A DNA stretch of 57,130 nt from Lysobacter daejeonensis GH1-9 (lineage in GTDB: Bacteria > Pseudomonadota > Gammaproteobacteria > Xanthomonadales > Xanthomonadaceae), in assembly GCF_000768355.1 (NCBI RefSeq), contig NZ_AVPU01000020.1:1-57130 (forward strand), read 5' to 3'. The notes under the pieces are model-generated. The model did not search any database. It saw only the letters and a list, made by a program, of their open reading frames with translations, and was not told the DNA's origin. This document shows positions 1-8,865 of this stretch, one piece after another (the first letter of the stretch is position 1; each line of letters opens with the position of its first letter). The position numbers and the translations under genes were made by a program.

Positions 1-4
1 GGCG

Positions 5-1258
5 ATGTTCCAGCGCAATGCCCGTATCGAAGCCTTTGACCCCGAACTCGCCAAGGCCATTGCCGACGAGACCCGCCGCCAGGAAGACCACGTCGAACTG
101 ATCGCCTCCGAGAACTACGCCAGCCCGCTGGTGATGGAGGCCCAGGGCAGCCAGCTGACCAACAAGTACGCCGAGGGTTACCCGGGCAAGCGGTACTACG
201 GCGGTTGCGAGTACGTCGACGTCGCCGAGAACCTGGCCATCGAGCGCCTGAAGCAGCTGTTCGGCGCCGACTATGCCAACGTGCAGCCGCACTCCGGCTC
301 GCAGGCCAACCAGGCCGTGTACTTCGCCCTGCTCAACCCGGGCGACACCATCCTCGGCATGTCGCTGGCCCACGGCGGCCACCTGACCCATGGCGCCAAG
401 GTCAACATCTCCGGCAAGCTGCTCAACGCCGTGCAGTACGGCGTCAACGACCAGGGCCTGATCGATTACGACGAAGTCGAGCGCCTGGCGCTGGAACACA
501 AGCCGAAGATGGTCGTGGCCGGCTTCTCCGCCTACTCGCAGAAGATCGACTGGGCACGCTTCCGCGCGATTGCCGACAAGGTCGGCGCCTACCTGTTCGT
601 GGACATGGCACACGTCGCCGGCCTGGTCGCCGCTGGCGTGTACCCGAACCCGCTGCCGCACGCCCACGTGGTCACCTCGACCACGCACAAGACCCTGCGC
701 GGCCCGCGCGGCGGCATCATCGTCGCCCAAGGTGCCTCCGAGGAGCTGGTGAAGAAGCTGCAGAGCATCGTCTTCCCGGGCATCCAGGGCGGTCCGCTGA
801 TGCACGTGATCGCGGCCAAGGCGGTAGCGTTCAAGGAAGCGCTGCAGCCGGAGTTCAAGGCCTACCAGGAGCAGGTGGTCAAGAACGCGCAGGCGATGGC
901 CAAGACCATCATGGCGCGCGGCTACAAGATCGTCTCCGGCGGCACCGAGAACCACCTGATGCTGATCGACATGATCGGCAAGGACGTCAGCGGCAAGGAC
1001 GCGGAGGCGGCGCTCGGCAAGGCCCACATCACCGTCAACAAGAACTCGGTGCCCAACGACCCGCGCTCGCCGTTCGTGACCTCGGGCCTCCGCATCGGCA
1101 CCCCGGCCGTCACCACCCGCGGCTACAAGGAAGCCGATTGCGTGGCGCTGGCCGAGTGGATCTGCGACGTGCTGGACAACCCCAGTGACGACAAGGTCAT
1201 CGCCGGGGTGCGCGAGAACGTCAGCAAGCAGTGCCGGCAGTTCCCGGTCTACGGCTGA
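5..1258 (+). CDS. glyA: Serine hydroxymethyltransferase
   Basis: PLP enzyme of the cytosol that converts serine and tetrahydrofolate to glycine and 5,10-methylene-tetrahydrofolate, the main source of one-carbon units. The 417-residue product is full length for the family. The PLP-binding motif [13 protein letters not shown] places the Schiff-base lysine at K229, as in E. coli GlyA; the N-terminal [12 protein letters not shown] and [14 protein letters not shown] segments are also family signatures. The ATG is only four bases from the window edge, so promoter and RBS cannot be judged. nrdR starts 9 bases after the stop on the same strand, suggesting cotranscription, an arrangement common in Gammaproteobacteria. 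Confidence 0.98.
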   Translation: MFQRNARIEAFDPELAKAIADETRRQEDHVELIASENYASPLVMEAQGSQLTNKYAEGYPGKRYYGGCEYVDVAENLAIERLKQLFGADYANVQPHSGSQANQAVYFALLNPGDTILGMSLAHGGHLTHGAKVNISGKLLNAVQYGVNDQGLIDYDEVERLALEHKPKMVVAGFSAYSQKIDWARFRAIADKVGAYLFVDMAHVAGLVAAGVYPNPLPHAHVVTSTTHKTLRGPRGGIIVAQGASEELVKKLQSIVFPGIQGGPLMHVIAAKAVAFKEALQPEFKAYQEQVVKNAQAMAKTIMARGYKIVSGGTENHLMLIDMIGKDVSGKDAEAALGKAHITVNKNSVPNDPRSPFVTSGLRIGTPAVTTRGYKEADCVALAEWICDVLDNPSDDKVIAGVRENVSKQCRQFPVYG

Positions 1259-1267
1259 CGCGGACGC

Positions 1268-1789
1268 ATGCACTGCCCGTTCTGCCAGCACCCGGACACC
1301 CGCGTGATCGACTCGCGGGTGTCCGACGACGGCGCGACCATCCGCCGGCGCCGGGTGTGCGAGGCATGCGGTGAGCGCTTCTCGACGCTGGAGACCATCG
1401 AGCTGAAGCTGCCGGTCATCGTGAAGAGCGATGGCCGTCGCGAGGCGTTCGATGCGCGCAAGTTGCGGGGTGGTTTCGACCGCGCGCTGCAGAAGCGCCC
1501 GGTGTCGGAAGAACAGATTGAAGCGGCGGTACGCGCGGTGGTGCATCGCGCGCGCATGACCGCCGAGCGCGAGTTGCCGTCGCGGCGGCTGGGCGAGTTC
1601 GTGATGGCCGAGTTGCGCAAGCTCGACCACGTGGGCTACGTGCGCTTCGCCTCGGTGTACCGCGATTTCCAGGACGTGGCCGACTTCCGCGAGGAGCTCG
1701 ACCGGCTGGAGAGCGATCAGGGCGGCGAGGGGCAGTTGCCGCTGTTGGAAGGCGAGTCCGAGCCGGCCGCCAAGGGCCGCAAGCGCTGA
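1268..1789 (+). CDS. nrdR: Transcriptional repressor NrdR
   Basis: Nucleotide-sensing repressor of ribonucleotide reductase genes. The 173-residue product begins with a zinc ribbon whose four cysteines are C3, C6, C31 and C34, followed by an ATP-cone domain at about residues 49-139 that binds ATP/dATP and sets the oligomeric state. The arginine-rich RRRR before C31 is typical of the DNA-binding face. It lies between glyA and the riboflavin genes, the usual nrdR-ribD context. No NrdR box was looked for systematically; ribonucleotide reductase genes are not in this window. Confidence 0.97.
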   Translation: MHCPFCQHPDTRVIDSRVSDDGATIRRRRVCEACGERFSTLETIELKLPVIVKSDGRREAFDARKLRGGFDRALQKRPVSEEQIEAAVRAVVHRARMTAERELPSRRLGEFVMAELRKLDHVGYVRFASVYRDFQDVADFREELDRLESDQGGEGQLPLLEGESEPAAKGRKR

Positions 1790-1857
1790 CATTCCCTTGT
1801 AGTTGCATGCCGTCGGCGCCATGACGGTTGCCGAAGGGTCCCCCTCCTGGAGCAGAC

Positions 1858-2955
1858 ATGACGCAGTTTTCCGCCGCCGACCACGCCATGATGGCCCGTG
1901 CCATCCGCCTGGCCGAACGTGGCGCCTACACCACCCGCCCCAATCCGATGGTGGGCTGCGTCATCGCCCACGGCGACGAAGTCGTTGGGGAGGGCTGGCA
2001 CGTGCGTGCCGGCGAAGCCCATGCCGAGGTGCACGCGCTGCAGCATGCCGGCGATCGCGCCAAGGGGGCGACGGTGTACGTCTCGCTTGAGCCCTGCGCG
2101 CACACCGGACGTACTGGCCCCTGCGCCGACGCGCTGGTGGCCGCAGGTGTGTCGCGGGTGGTGGCGGCGATGCGCGATCCGTTCCCGCAGGTCGACGGCG
2201 CCGGTTTCGACAAGCTGCAGGCCGCAGGCATCACGGTGGAAAGCGGACTGATGGCGGGCGACGCGCGCGTGCTCAACCGTGGCTACCTGTCACGCCAGGA
2301 GCGCGGCCGGCCTTGGGTGCGGGTCAAGCTGGCCACCAGCCTCGATGGTCGCAGTGCACTCAACAACGGCGAGTCCAAATGGATCAGCGGCGAGGCTTCA
2401 CGGCAGGATGTGCAGCACTGGCGTGCGCGTGCCGGCGCCATCCTCACCGGTGCCGGCACGGTGCTCGCCGACGATCCCTCGTTGACCGTGCGCCTCGGCG
2501 ATGACACGCCGTTCCTGCCACCGCTGCGCGTGGTGCTCGACCCCGGCCTGGCCACGGTTGCCCGCGGCCGTGTGCGCGAGGGCGATGCGCCGACGCTGTA
2601 CATCCACGCGCCCGATGCCAAACTGCCGCGCGGACTGACCACCCAGGTCGCGCCCGCGCCGGTGAAGGGCGGGCTGTTCGACCTCGAGGCGGTGCTCAAG
2701 TTGTTGGCCGCGCGCGAGATCAACGAGGTACAGATCGAAGCCGGCGCGACCTTGGCTGGTGCGTTCTTGGCTGCGGGGCTGGTGGACGAGATCCTGCTGT
2801 ACGTGGCGCCGGTGCTGCTGGGCGAGAACGCCCGGCCAATGTTCGATGGCCTGGGCATCTCCACCATGGCCGAACGCCATCACCTGCGCATCGTCGAGTC
2901 GCGCTACATCGGCCACGACGTGCGGCTGTTGCTGCAGCCGGTCCACACCGGGTGA
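1858..2955 (+). CDS. ribD: Bifunctional riboflavin deaminase/reductase RibD
   Basis: Second and third steps of riboflavin synthesis: deamination of the GTP cyclohydrolase II product, then NADPH reduction of the ribosyl group. The N-terminal CDA-fold deaminase has zinc ligands H55 (in HAE), C80 and C89 (PCAHTGRTGPC); the C-terminal RibD reductase domain begins near residue 150 (VRVKLATSLDG). I chose the ATG at 1858 (365 aa) because GGAG at 1849-1852 is correctly spaced before it and the product then starts directly with the family pattern; an in-frame ATG at 1828 would add ten unsupported residues. The stop overlaps the next gene's GTG. It lies upstream of the FMN riboswitch, so it is probably not under that control. 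Confidence 0.96.
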   Translation: MTQFSAADHAMMARAIRLAERGAYTTRPNPMVGCVIAHGDEVVGEGWHVRAGEAHAEVHALQHAGDRAKGATVYVSLEPCAHTGRTGPCADALVAAGVSRVVAAMRDPFPQVDGAGFDKLQAAGITVESGLMAGDARVLNRGYLSRQERGRPWVRVKLATSLDGRSALNNGESKWISGEASRQDVQHWRARAGAILTGAGTVLADDPSLTVRLGDDTPFLPPLRVVLDPGLATVARGRVREGDAPTLYIHAPDAKLPRGLTTQVAPAPVKGGLFDLEAVLKLLAAREINEVQIEAGATLAGAFLAAGLVDEILLYVAPVLLGENARPMFDGLGISTMAERHHLRIVESRYIGHDVRLLLQPVHTG

Positions 2956-3785
2956 TCACGGGCGATTTCAAGGATCATTTCTCCGGCATCGCCGATGCCT
3001 ATGCGGCCGCGCGACCGGAATACCCAGACGCGCTGTTCGACGCGATTGCCCTGCACGTGCCGGCCACCGCGCGGGTATGGGAGCCGGGTTGCGGCAGCGG
3101 GCAGGCCACGCGCGGGCTGGTCGCCCGTTTCGCGCACGTACACGCCACCGACCCCAGTGCCCGGCAACTGGCGCAACACTGGGCGTGTGCGGATGACGGG
3201 GGGCTGGGGGCGGCGACGTCTCCGGGCCACGATGTGTCCACCCATCCAGGGCCCTTGCGCTCGTCCGATCCACGCGTATCGCTGGCGGTCGAGCCCGGCG
3301 AGCGCACCGACCTGGCCGAAGCCTCGGTGCAGCTGATCGCCGTCGCACAGGCGCTGCACTGGTTCGACCGGCCGAAGTTCTTTGCCGAGTGCCAGCGCGT
3401 GCTTGCGCCCGGAGGCGTGCTCGCAGCCTGGGGGTATCCGGACTTCGTGGCCCCCGAGGGCATGCTGGACGCCGTGGCGGCTTTCCGCGCCCGCATCGAA
3501 CCGTACTGGCCCCCGGAGCGTGCGCAGATCGATGCGCGCTACGCGGGTTATGAATGGCCGTTCCCCGCGTTGCCAACGCCCACGCTGTGGCTGGAGTCGG
3601 AGTGGTCGCTCCGCCACTTCCTGCGCTACCTGTCCAGCATGTCGGCCAGCGCCCGCTGCCTCGCGGCCACCGGCATCGACCCCGTGGCCCACCATGCACC
3701 GGCCCTGGCCGAAAGCTGGGGCGATACCGCGGACCTGCGCACGATCAGCTGGCCCCTGTTCCTGCACCTGCGGCAGAAGCCCTGA
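2952..3785 (+). CDS. Class I SAM-dependent methyltransferase with internal insertion
   Basis: 277-residue soluble methyltransferase of unknown substrate. Motif I is VWEPGCGSGQATRG at residues 43-55, motif II HATDPSA follows, and QALHWFDRPKFF plus LAPGGVLAAWGY mark motifs III-IV of the UbiE/Methyltransf_11-like group. It starts at GTG 2952, overlapping the ribD stop (GTGA), so it is translationally coupled to ribD. Residues about 78-107, between motif II and the acidic motif, form a Gly/Asp/Ser-rich stretch that I believe is absent from ordinary members; see findings. The role in a riboflavin operon is unknown; the neighbourhood alone does not define a substrate. Confidence 0.85.
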   Translation: MITGDFKDHFSGIADAYAAARPEYPDALFDAIALHVPATARVWEPGCGSGQATRGLVARFAHVHATDPSARQLAQHWACADDGGLGAATSPGHDVSTHPGPLRSSDPRVSLAVEPGERTDLAEASVQLIAVAQALHWFDRPKFFAECQRVLAPGGVLAAWGYPDFVAPEGMLDAVAAFRARIEPYWPPERAQIDARYAGYEWPFPALPTPTLWLESEWSLRHFLRYLSSMSASARCLAATGIDPVAHHAPALAESWGDTADLRTISWPLFLHLRQKP

Positions 3786-3890
3786 CGACGGCTGCGGCCC
3801 GCCGCCGACGGTGAGGGGGGCCGGCGCCCCGCCAACACTGCGTTCCACGGGTGTGGTGCGCTGCGCAGGGGGCGTGCGCACCGGGGGTGG

Positions 3891-3896
3891 TAGAAT
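3891..3896 (+). promoter_or_regulatory. Probable -10 box of the ribE operon
   Basis: TAGAAT, a -10 hexamer of the type I associate with xanthomonad promoters, lies about 30 bases before the FMN aptamer. No convincing -35 is visible 16-18 bases upstream in the GC-rich sequence. A transcript starting near 3903 would carry the whole aptamer in its leader. Confidence 0.5.
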
Positions 3897-3925
3897 GCCG
3901 GCGCCGCCTCGGCGGCATAACGCGA

Positions 3926-4085
3926 CGTCTTCAGGGCGGGGTGCAATTCCCCACCGGCGGTAGGTCGCACGGCCCCGGTCGTGCCACAAGCCCGCGAGCG
4001 CTTCCCGACGCCTCAGGCATCGGCAAGGTCAGCAGATCCGGTCCAATGCCGGAGCCGACGGTCATAGTCCGGATGAAAGAAGACG
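3926..4085 (+). promoter_or_regulatory. FMN riboswitch (RFN element)
   Basis: The conserved RFN blocks are present in order: TCAGGGCGGGGTGCAATTCC, CCCACCGGCGGTA, AGCCCGCGAGCGC, GGTCAGCAGATCCGGT and GGAGCCGACGGTCATAGTCC followed by GGATGAAAGAAGA. Closing stem P1 pairs CGTCTT at 3926-3931 with AAGACG at 4080-4085. It binds FMN and normally turns riboflavin genes off when FMN is abundant. About 240 bases separate the aptamer from ribE, a long expression platform that contains several GC-rich hairpins and a short open frame (see next entry). Confidence 0.97.
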
Positions 4086-4211
4086 GCGTGCGCATCCGCT
4101 GCCGCGACCGTGCGCGTGGCGGAGCCCTGGCGGCCGCCCTGCGGTCGTGGCGGGCGCGCATGCCACTGCCTTGCGACGTTTTTCGCTCGCCCACATCGCG
4201 GGAAACGTGCC

Positions 4212-4325
4212 ATGCCTTCATTGCTGTTCGCCCCCTTCAGTCGCCACGTCACCGGTCATGCCGGTGGCGGCGTCCCCGCTTTCGCGGTGGGCTGCGGCCG
4301 TTGCCTGTCCATGGGAGCTGCCTGA
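4212..4325 (+). CDS. Possible short leader ORF between FMN riboswitch and ribE
   Basis: A 37-residue open frame starts at ATG 4212 (MPSLLFAPFSRHV...) and stops at TGA 4323-4325, whose last base is the first base of the ribE ATG (TGATG). A weak GGGAAA sits about seven bases upstream of its ATG. It resembles no protein I know. Translational coupling through the TGATG junction would let ribosome access at 4212 control ribE, but it could equally be a chance frame in a GC-rich leader. Confidence 0.3.
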   Translation: MPSLLFAPFSRHVTGHAGGGVPAFAVGCGRCLSMGAA

Positions 4326-4972
4326 TGTTCACCGGGATCATCGAAGGCGTTGGCCGCCTGGCCGCGCGAGACCTGCACGGCGGCGACGCCCGACTGCGCA
4401 TCGAGGTCGGCAGCCTGCCGTTCGACGACGTGCGCCTGGGCGAAAGCATCGCGGTCAACGGCACCTGTCTGACCGTCATCGCATTCGACGCCACCTCGTT
4501 CGACGCCGATGCCTCCACCGAGACCCTCGCGCTGACCACGTTGGGTGCGCTGCCGCTCGGCGCCATGGTCAACCTGGAGCGCGCGATGCGCCCCACCGAT
4601 CGCCTCGGCGGCCACATCGTCAGCGGCCACGTCGATGGCGTGGGCCGCGTCGAACGCATCACCGAGGACGCGCGCGCGCTGCGCTGGCGTTTCAGCGCGC
4701 CCAACGCGCTGCTGCGCTACGTCGCCAAGAAGGGCTCGATCTGCGTCGATGGCGTCAGCCTCACCGTCAACGAGGTGGACGACGCCGGCTTCGACGTGGC
4801 ATTGATCCCGCACACCGTGGCGCACACCGCGTTCCAGCAGACCCGCGTGGGCGATGCGGTCAATCTCGAGGTGGACCTGGTTGCGCGCTATGCCGAGCGC
4901 CTGTTCGCCCACCGCGCCACCACCCCTGACGACCATTTCGCAAGCGGTACCGCCGCTGGAGAGCCCGCATGA
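4325..4972 (+). CDS. ribE: Riboflavin synthase alpha chain
   Basis: Dismutates two 6,7-dimethyl-8-ribityllumazines into riboflavin and a pyrimidine that is recycled. The 215-residue product begins with the canonical MFTGIIEGVG and has two lumazine-binding repeats: VNGTCLTV at 44-51 and VDGVSLTV at 141-148, with GHIVSGHVDG at 96-105 opening the second half. The ATG at 4325 was chosen because it gives this canonical N-terminus; upstream in-frame sequence is riboswitch. It is the first gene after the FMN riboswitch and overlaps ribBA by four bases. Also called ribC in some naming schemes. Confidence 0.97.
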   Translation: MFTGIIEGVGRLAARDLHGGDARLRIEVGSLPFDDVRLGESIAVNGTCLTVIAFDATSFDADASTETLALTTLGALPLGAMVNLERAMRPTDRLGGHIVSGHVDGVGRVERITEDARALRWRFSAPNALLRYVAKKGSICVDGVSLTVNEVDDAGFDVALIPHTVAHTAFQQTRVGDAVNLEVDLVARYAERLFAHRATTPDDHFASGTAAGEPA

Positions 4973-6084
4973 GCTTTGCCCCCATCCCCGAGATCCTCGA
5001 GGAAATCCGCGCCGGCCGCATGGTCGTCATCGTCGACGACGAAGACCGCGAGAACGAAGGCGACCTGATCATGGCCGCCGAACTGGTGCGGCCGCAGGAC
5101 ATCAACTTCATGGTCACCCACGCCCGTGGCCTGGTGTGCCTGTCGTTGACCCGCGAACGTTGCCGGCAGCTGGGCCTGCCGCCGATGGTGCGTGACAACA
5201 CCTCGCCGCACCACACCAACTTCACCGTCAGCATCGAGGCGGCCGAAGGCGTCACCACCGGCATCAGTGCCTACGACCGCGCCCACACCGTGCGCACCGC
5301 GGTGCGCCCCGACGCTAGCCCGGAAGACCTCAGCCAGCCCGGCCACATCTTCCCGCTGCAGGCGCAGCCGGGCGGCGTGCTCAACCGCGCTGGACACACC
5401 GAGGCGGCCAGTGACCTGGCGCTGCTGGCGGGGCTGGAGCCATCTGGCGTGCTGGTGGAGATCCTCAACGCTGACGGCAGCATGGCGCGCCGCCCGCAGT
5501 TGGAGGCATTCGCCAAGGAGCACGGCCTGAAGATCGGTTCGATCGAGGAACTGATCCGCTACCGCCTGGCCACCGAGCACACCGTCGAGCGCGTGGACAG
5601 CCGCGAGATCGACACCGGACACGGTCCATTCCAGCTGACCACCTACCGCGACCGCCTCAGCCACGCGCTGCACTTCGCCCTGCAGCGCGGCACCCCGGAC
5701 ATGGCCGCGCCGACGCTGGTGCGCGTGCATGTGCAGAACCCGCTGGCTGACGCGCTGCATTGGCGCCGAGCGGACTTCGGACCGGCGGTGGGCGACGTCC
5801 TGGCGGCCATCGCCCGCGAGGGCCGTGGCGTGCTGGTGGTTCTCGCCGACACGGCGACGCCCGACGCGTTGCTCGCCCGACTGCGCGAGCCGGCCCACCA
5901 CGAGGAGCTGACCCCTGGCGCGGGTCATGCCCTGACCGAGTGGCGCCGCACTGGCGCCGGCGCGCAGATCCTGGCCGACCTGGGCCTGGGCAAGCTGCGC
6001 GTGGTGGGCACACCGCGCAAGCAGATCGGCTTGGCCGGCTTCGGCCTGGAGGTCGTCGAGTACGTGGATCCGCACGCGCTCTGA
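4969..6084 (+). CDS. ribB: 3,4-dihydroxy-2-butanone-4-phosphate synthase with degenerate GCH II domain (RibBX type)
   Basis: The N-terminal ~205 residues are a full DHBP synthase, making the four-carbon precursor from ribulose 5-phosphate; the acidic loop [10 protein letters not shown] (23-32) and GHTE around H143 are intact. Residues ~206-371 have the GTP cyclohydrolase II fold, but the three zinc cysteines of active RibA are replaced: in the VRVH...RRADFG region, N257, A268 and F270 occupy their positions. The C-terminal half therefore cannot bind zinc in the known way and is unlikely to open GTP. This is the RibBX variant known in Proteobacteria; a separate ribA should exist elsewhere. It overlaps ribE (ATGA). 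Confidence 0.93.
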   Translation: MSFAPIPEILEEIRAGRMVVIVDDEDRENEGDLIMAAELVRPQDINFMVTHARGLVCLSLTRERCRQLGLPPMVRDNTSPHHTNFTVSIEAAEGVTTGISAYDRAHTVRTAVRPDASPEDLSQPGHIFPLQAQPGGVLNRAGHTEAASDLALLAGLEPSGVLVEILNADGSMARRPQLEAFAKEHGLKIGSIEELIRYRLATEHTVERVDSREIDTGHGPFQLTTYRDRLSHALHFALQRGTPDMAAPTLVRVHVQNPLADALHWRRADFGPAVGDVLAAIAREGRGVLVVLADTATPDALLARLREPAHHEELTPGAGHALTEWRRTGAGAQILADLGLGKLRVVGTPRKQIGLAGFGLEVVEYVDPHAL

Positions 6085-6119
6085 TGGGTTCCTGCCGCCT
6101 GGTGGTGCAAGGGTCCCAA

Positions 6120-6142
6120 GGCCCAGCGGGTCAAGCTGGGCC
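6120..6142 (+). terminator. Hairpin after ribBX
   Basis: GGCCCAGC at 6120-6127 pairs perfectly with GCTGGGCC at 6135-6142 across a seven-base loop. There is no T-run after it, so it is at best a weak or Rho-assisted terminator or a processing/stability hairpin between ribBX and ribH. Confidence 0.3.
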
Positions 6143-6235
6143 ACCCGTGCCGCGTCGTCGCTCTGGATACTGATGCCACGCCACCGGCCCCCAGCGGCTA
6201 AACTAATCCTCTTCACCCCCACCACCGGCCCCTCC

Positions 6236-6733
6236 ATGCCCCATATCGAAGGCGACCTGCGCAGCCCGACCGGCGCGCGCTACGCCATCATCGCCAGCCG
6301 CTGGAACCCGCGCATCACCGACACCCTGGTGGCGGGCGCTCGCAAGACCTTCACCGAGAACGGCGTGGCCGAGGAGGCGGTGGACGTGATCCGCGTGCCT
6401 GGCGCGTGGGAGATTCCGGTGACCGCTGCCCGCATCGCCGCGGCCGGCCAGCACGCCGCCGTGGTGGCGCTGGGCTGCGTGGTGCGCGGCGACACCCGCC
6501 ACTACGAGCAGGTGGCCGACGGCTGTTCCGAAGGCCTGATGCGCGTCGCGCTGGACTACGGCCTGCCCGTGGCCAACGGCGTGCTCGCCGTGGACCGCTT
6601 CGAGGATGCCGAGGCCCGCGCCGGCGGCAGCCATGGCAACAAGGGCGAGGAAGCCGCGCTGGTGGTGATCGAGATGTGTCACCTGCTGGACCAGCTGCCC
6701 GCCGCCCACGACCTGCTGGAGGTGCTGGAATGA
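6236..6733 (+). CDS. ribH: 6,7-dimethyl-8-ribityllumazine synthase
   Basis: Condenses the ribityl-aminouracil with dihydroxybutanone phosphate to form lumazine, the substrate of RibE; the enzyme forms large symmetric oligomers. The 165-residue product has VPGAWEIP and [12 protein letters not shown], the latter carrying the catalytic histidine. I placed the start at ATG 6236 ([11 protein letters not shown]), because an in-frame ATG at 6173 adds 21 residues not expected in the family; no clear Shine-Dalgarno precedes it. A candidate -10, TAAACT at 6199-6204, suggests its own promoter after the 151-base gap from ribBX. The stop overlaps the nusB start. Confidence 0.95.
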   Translation: MPHIEGDLRSPTGARYAIIASRWNPRITDTLVAGARKTFTENGVAEEAVDVIRVPGAWEIPVTAARIAAAGQHAAVVALGCVVRGDTRHYEQVADGCSEGLMRVALDYGLPVANGVLAVDRFEDAEARAGGSHGNKGEEAALVVIEMCHLLDQLPAAHDLLEVLE

Positions 6734-7191
6734 ACCGCCGCCGTCCCGATGGCGTGGACCCCGTCGCCCGTTCGCGTGCGCGTCGCCGCGCGCTGCAGGC
6801 CGTGTACGCCTGGCAGCTGTCAGGCGCCAAGGTCAACGACGTGATCGCCCAGTTCGCCCACGAGCAGGCCAAGGAGCCGGCCGATCTGGTGTATTTCGAG
6901 GACCTGGTCCGCGGCGTGGATGAGCACGTGAAAGACCTCGACCAGGCACTCGCCCCGTTCCTCGATCGCGAGGTGGAACAGGTGGATCCGGTGGAGCGTG
7001 CCGCACTGCGCATCGCCGCCTACGAATTGCGCCAGCGCCCGGACGTGCCGTACCGCGTGGTCATCAACGAAGCCATCGAGTCGGTCAAGCGTTTTGGCGC
7101 CGAGCACGGTCACACCTACGTCAACGGCGTGCTCGACCATGCCGCTGCCGCGTGGCGCGCCGTGGAAGTGGGGGCCGGGCGCGGCAAGTAA
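6730..7191 (+). CDS. nusB: Transcription antitermination factor NusB
   Basis: Binds boxA RNA with NusE/S10 and takes part in antitermination of rRNA operons. The 153-residue all-helical product has [16 protein letters not shown] near the N-terminus, the basic RNA-contacting segment, and ends with [17 protein letters not shown] and YVNGVLD, typical NusB motifs. The ATG at 6730 overlaps the ribH TGA (ATGA), so the two are probably coupled. ribH-nusB-thiL is a conserved gammaproteobacterial order. Confidence 0.96.
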   Translation: MNRRRPDGVDPVARSRARRRALQAVYAWQLSGAKVNDVIAQFAHEQAKEPADLVYFEDLVRGVDEHVKDLDQALAPFLDREVEQVDPVERAALRIAAYELRQRPDVPYRVVINEAIESVKRFGAEHGHTYVNGVLDHAAAAWRAVEVGAGRGK

Positions 7192-7207
7192 GCCGCGCGC
7201 GGGTGCC

Positions 7208-8161
7208 TTGCCAGAGTTCGACCTGATCGCCCGCATCGCGCAGCGCGTGGGGTCCCGCGGCGACGTCGTGCTGGGCATCGGAGACGACGCCGCCATCCTG
7301 CAGCCGCCGGCCGGCCAGCACCTGGTGGTGGCCATGGACACGCTCAACGCGGGCGTGCACTTCCCGTCGGAAACCGCGCCGGGCGACATCGGCTGGAAGG
7401 CGCTGGCAGTCAATCTGTCCGACCTGGCCGCGATGGGGGCGACCCCTGCGTGGTGCACGTTGTCGCTGTCGTTGCCGGGCAGCGATACGGCGTGGGTCGA
7501 CGGTTTTCTTGATGGTTTTCTTGAGCTGGCCCGCACGCACGGCGTCGTGCTGGTTGGGGGCGATACCACGCGTGGTCCGCTGTCGGTATGCGTCACCGTG
7601 CACGGCTTCGTCGCGCCGGGGCAGGCGCTGCGCCGCGATGGCGCGCGCGTGGGCGACGATGTCTGGCTAAGCGGTACCGTGGGCGACGCCGCGGGCGCAT
7701 TGACCCAATGGAACGCCGGACAACCGATGACGGCGGCGCTGCGCGACCGGCTGGATCGGCCCACGCCGCGTGTTGCGCTGGGATGCGCGCTGGTGGGTCT
7801 GGCTGATGCCTGCATCGACGTGTCCGACGGATTGGCGGCCGACCTCGCACATGTGGCCGTCGCCAGCAACGTGGGAATCGACCTGCATTGCCCGGACCTG
7901 CCGGCGTCTGAGGCGCTGGCGATGGCGTTTGCCGCGCAGGAGCAGCTGCGCCTGCAGGCCACCGGTGGCGACGACTACGAGTTGTGCTTCACCGCGCCCA
8001 CCGCGTCACGCGCTGCCGTGGCGCGCATCGCCAGCGAGCTGCAGTTACCCCTCACGCGCATCGGCACCGTGACGTCCGCGGCCGGACAGGTCCGCCTGTT
8101 GGCAGCGGACGGGACAGAGTGGCTCCCGCCGCGCGCCGGTTACGAGCATTTCGCCGGCTAG
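7208..8161 (+). CDS. thiL: Thiamine-monophosphate kinase
   Basis: Phosphorylates thiamine monophosphate to the active cofactor thiamine diphosphate. The PurM-like fold is shown by LGIGDDAAIL near the N-terminus, VGGDTTRG, DVSDGLAADLAH and ATGGDDYELCF, the Mg-ATP binding acidic motifs. No ATG fits: the family N-terminus (PEFDLIARI) follows a TTG at 7208, giving 317 residues, whereas the nearest upstream in-frame ATG (7139) lies inside nusB. I therefore call a TTG start, with moderate confidence. The gap to nusB is 16 bases. A pgpA gene, often next, is absent; instead a minus-strand gene converges 32 bases downstream. Confidence 0.94.
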   Translation: MPEFDLIARIAQRVGSRGDVVLGIGDDAAILQPPAGQHLVVAMDTLNAGVHFPSETAPGDIGWKALAVNLSDLAAMGATPAWCTLSLSLPGSDTAWVDGFLDGFLELARTHGVVLVGGDTTRGPLSVCVTVHGFVAPGQALRRDGARVGDDVWLSGTVGDAAGALTQWNAGQPMTAALRDRLDRPTPRVALGCALVGLADACIDVSDGLAADLAHVAVASNVGIDLHCPDLPASEALAMAFAAQEQLRLQATGGDDYELCFTAPTASRAAVARIASELQLPLTRIGTVTSAAGQVRLLAADGTEWLPPRAGYEHFAG

Positions 8162-8193
8162 CACCGCGAAGCGCCAGAGCCCATCAACCGCGC

Positions 8194-8778
8194 TCAGCCC
8201 AGTAGAGCGTGTACGCGCTCCCGCAGTGCCGGCAACACCTCCGCTTCGAACCACGGATTGGCCTTGAACCAGCCGACGTTGCGTGGGCTGGGGTGGGGCA
8301 GGGGCAGGTAGCCGGGCAGGTATTCGCGCCAGGCGTGCACCGTCTCGGTAAGCGTGGCCTTGCGTCGAGCATCGAGGAAATACGCCTGCGCGTACTGGCC
8401 GATCAGCAATGTCAGGCGGATTTCCGGCAGCAGGGGCAACAGTTTCGGATGCCACGTCGCGCGGCATTCGGGCCGTGGCGGCAGGTCGCCGGAAGGACCT
8501 CGGCCCGGATAGCAGAACCCCATCGGCACGATGGCCACACGGCGCTCGTCGTAGAACTGCCCCGCATCCAAACCCAGCCACTGGCGCAGGCGTTGGCCGC
8601 TGGCGTCGTTCCACGGGATGCCGGTGGCGTGCACTTTGGTGCCAGGGGCCTGGCCAACGACCAGCAGGCGAGCGGTCGCACTGGCACGCAGCACCGGGTT
8701 CGGGCCCAGCGGCAAATGTGCCTCGCAGATGCGGCAGGCACGGATGTCGCGCAGCAGGCATTCCAGTGGGTGGCTCAC
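8194..8778 (-). CDS. Uracil-DNA glycosylase superfamily protein (family 4-like, probable Fe-S)
   Basis: 194-residue protein with the two UDG superfamily motifs: VGQAPGTKVHATGIPW at about 41-56 (motif A, GQAPG) and PHPSPRN at 161-167 (motif B). Cysteines C15 and C18 (CRIC) and C89 and C105 give a C-X2-C...C-X15-C pattern like the 4Fe-4S ligands of family 4 glycosylases, so an iron-sulfur cluster is likely. It would excise uracil or related lesions from DNA, though the exact substrate is uncertain. It starts at GTG 8778 and is the last gene of the lpoA-yraN-oxidase series, 87 bases after the oxidase. thiL converges on it. Confidence 0.8.
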   Translation of the reverse strand: MSHPLECLLRDIRACRICEAHLPLGPNPVLRASATARLLVVGQAPGTKVHATGIPWNDASGQRLRQWLGLDAGQFYDERRVAIVPMGFCYPGRGPSGDLPPRPECRATWHPKLLPLLPEIRLTLLIGQYAQAYFLDARRKATLTETVHAWREYLPGYLPLPHPSPRNVGWFKANPWFEAEVLPALRERVHALLG

Positions 8779-8865
8779 GTGGGCTGGACTCGGGAGGAGC
8801 GGCCCACGCAGGTTACCCCTTTGGGTGCTGCAGGCAGTGTGGCCATGGCGTGACCTGCACGACGC

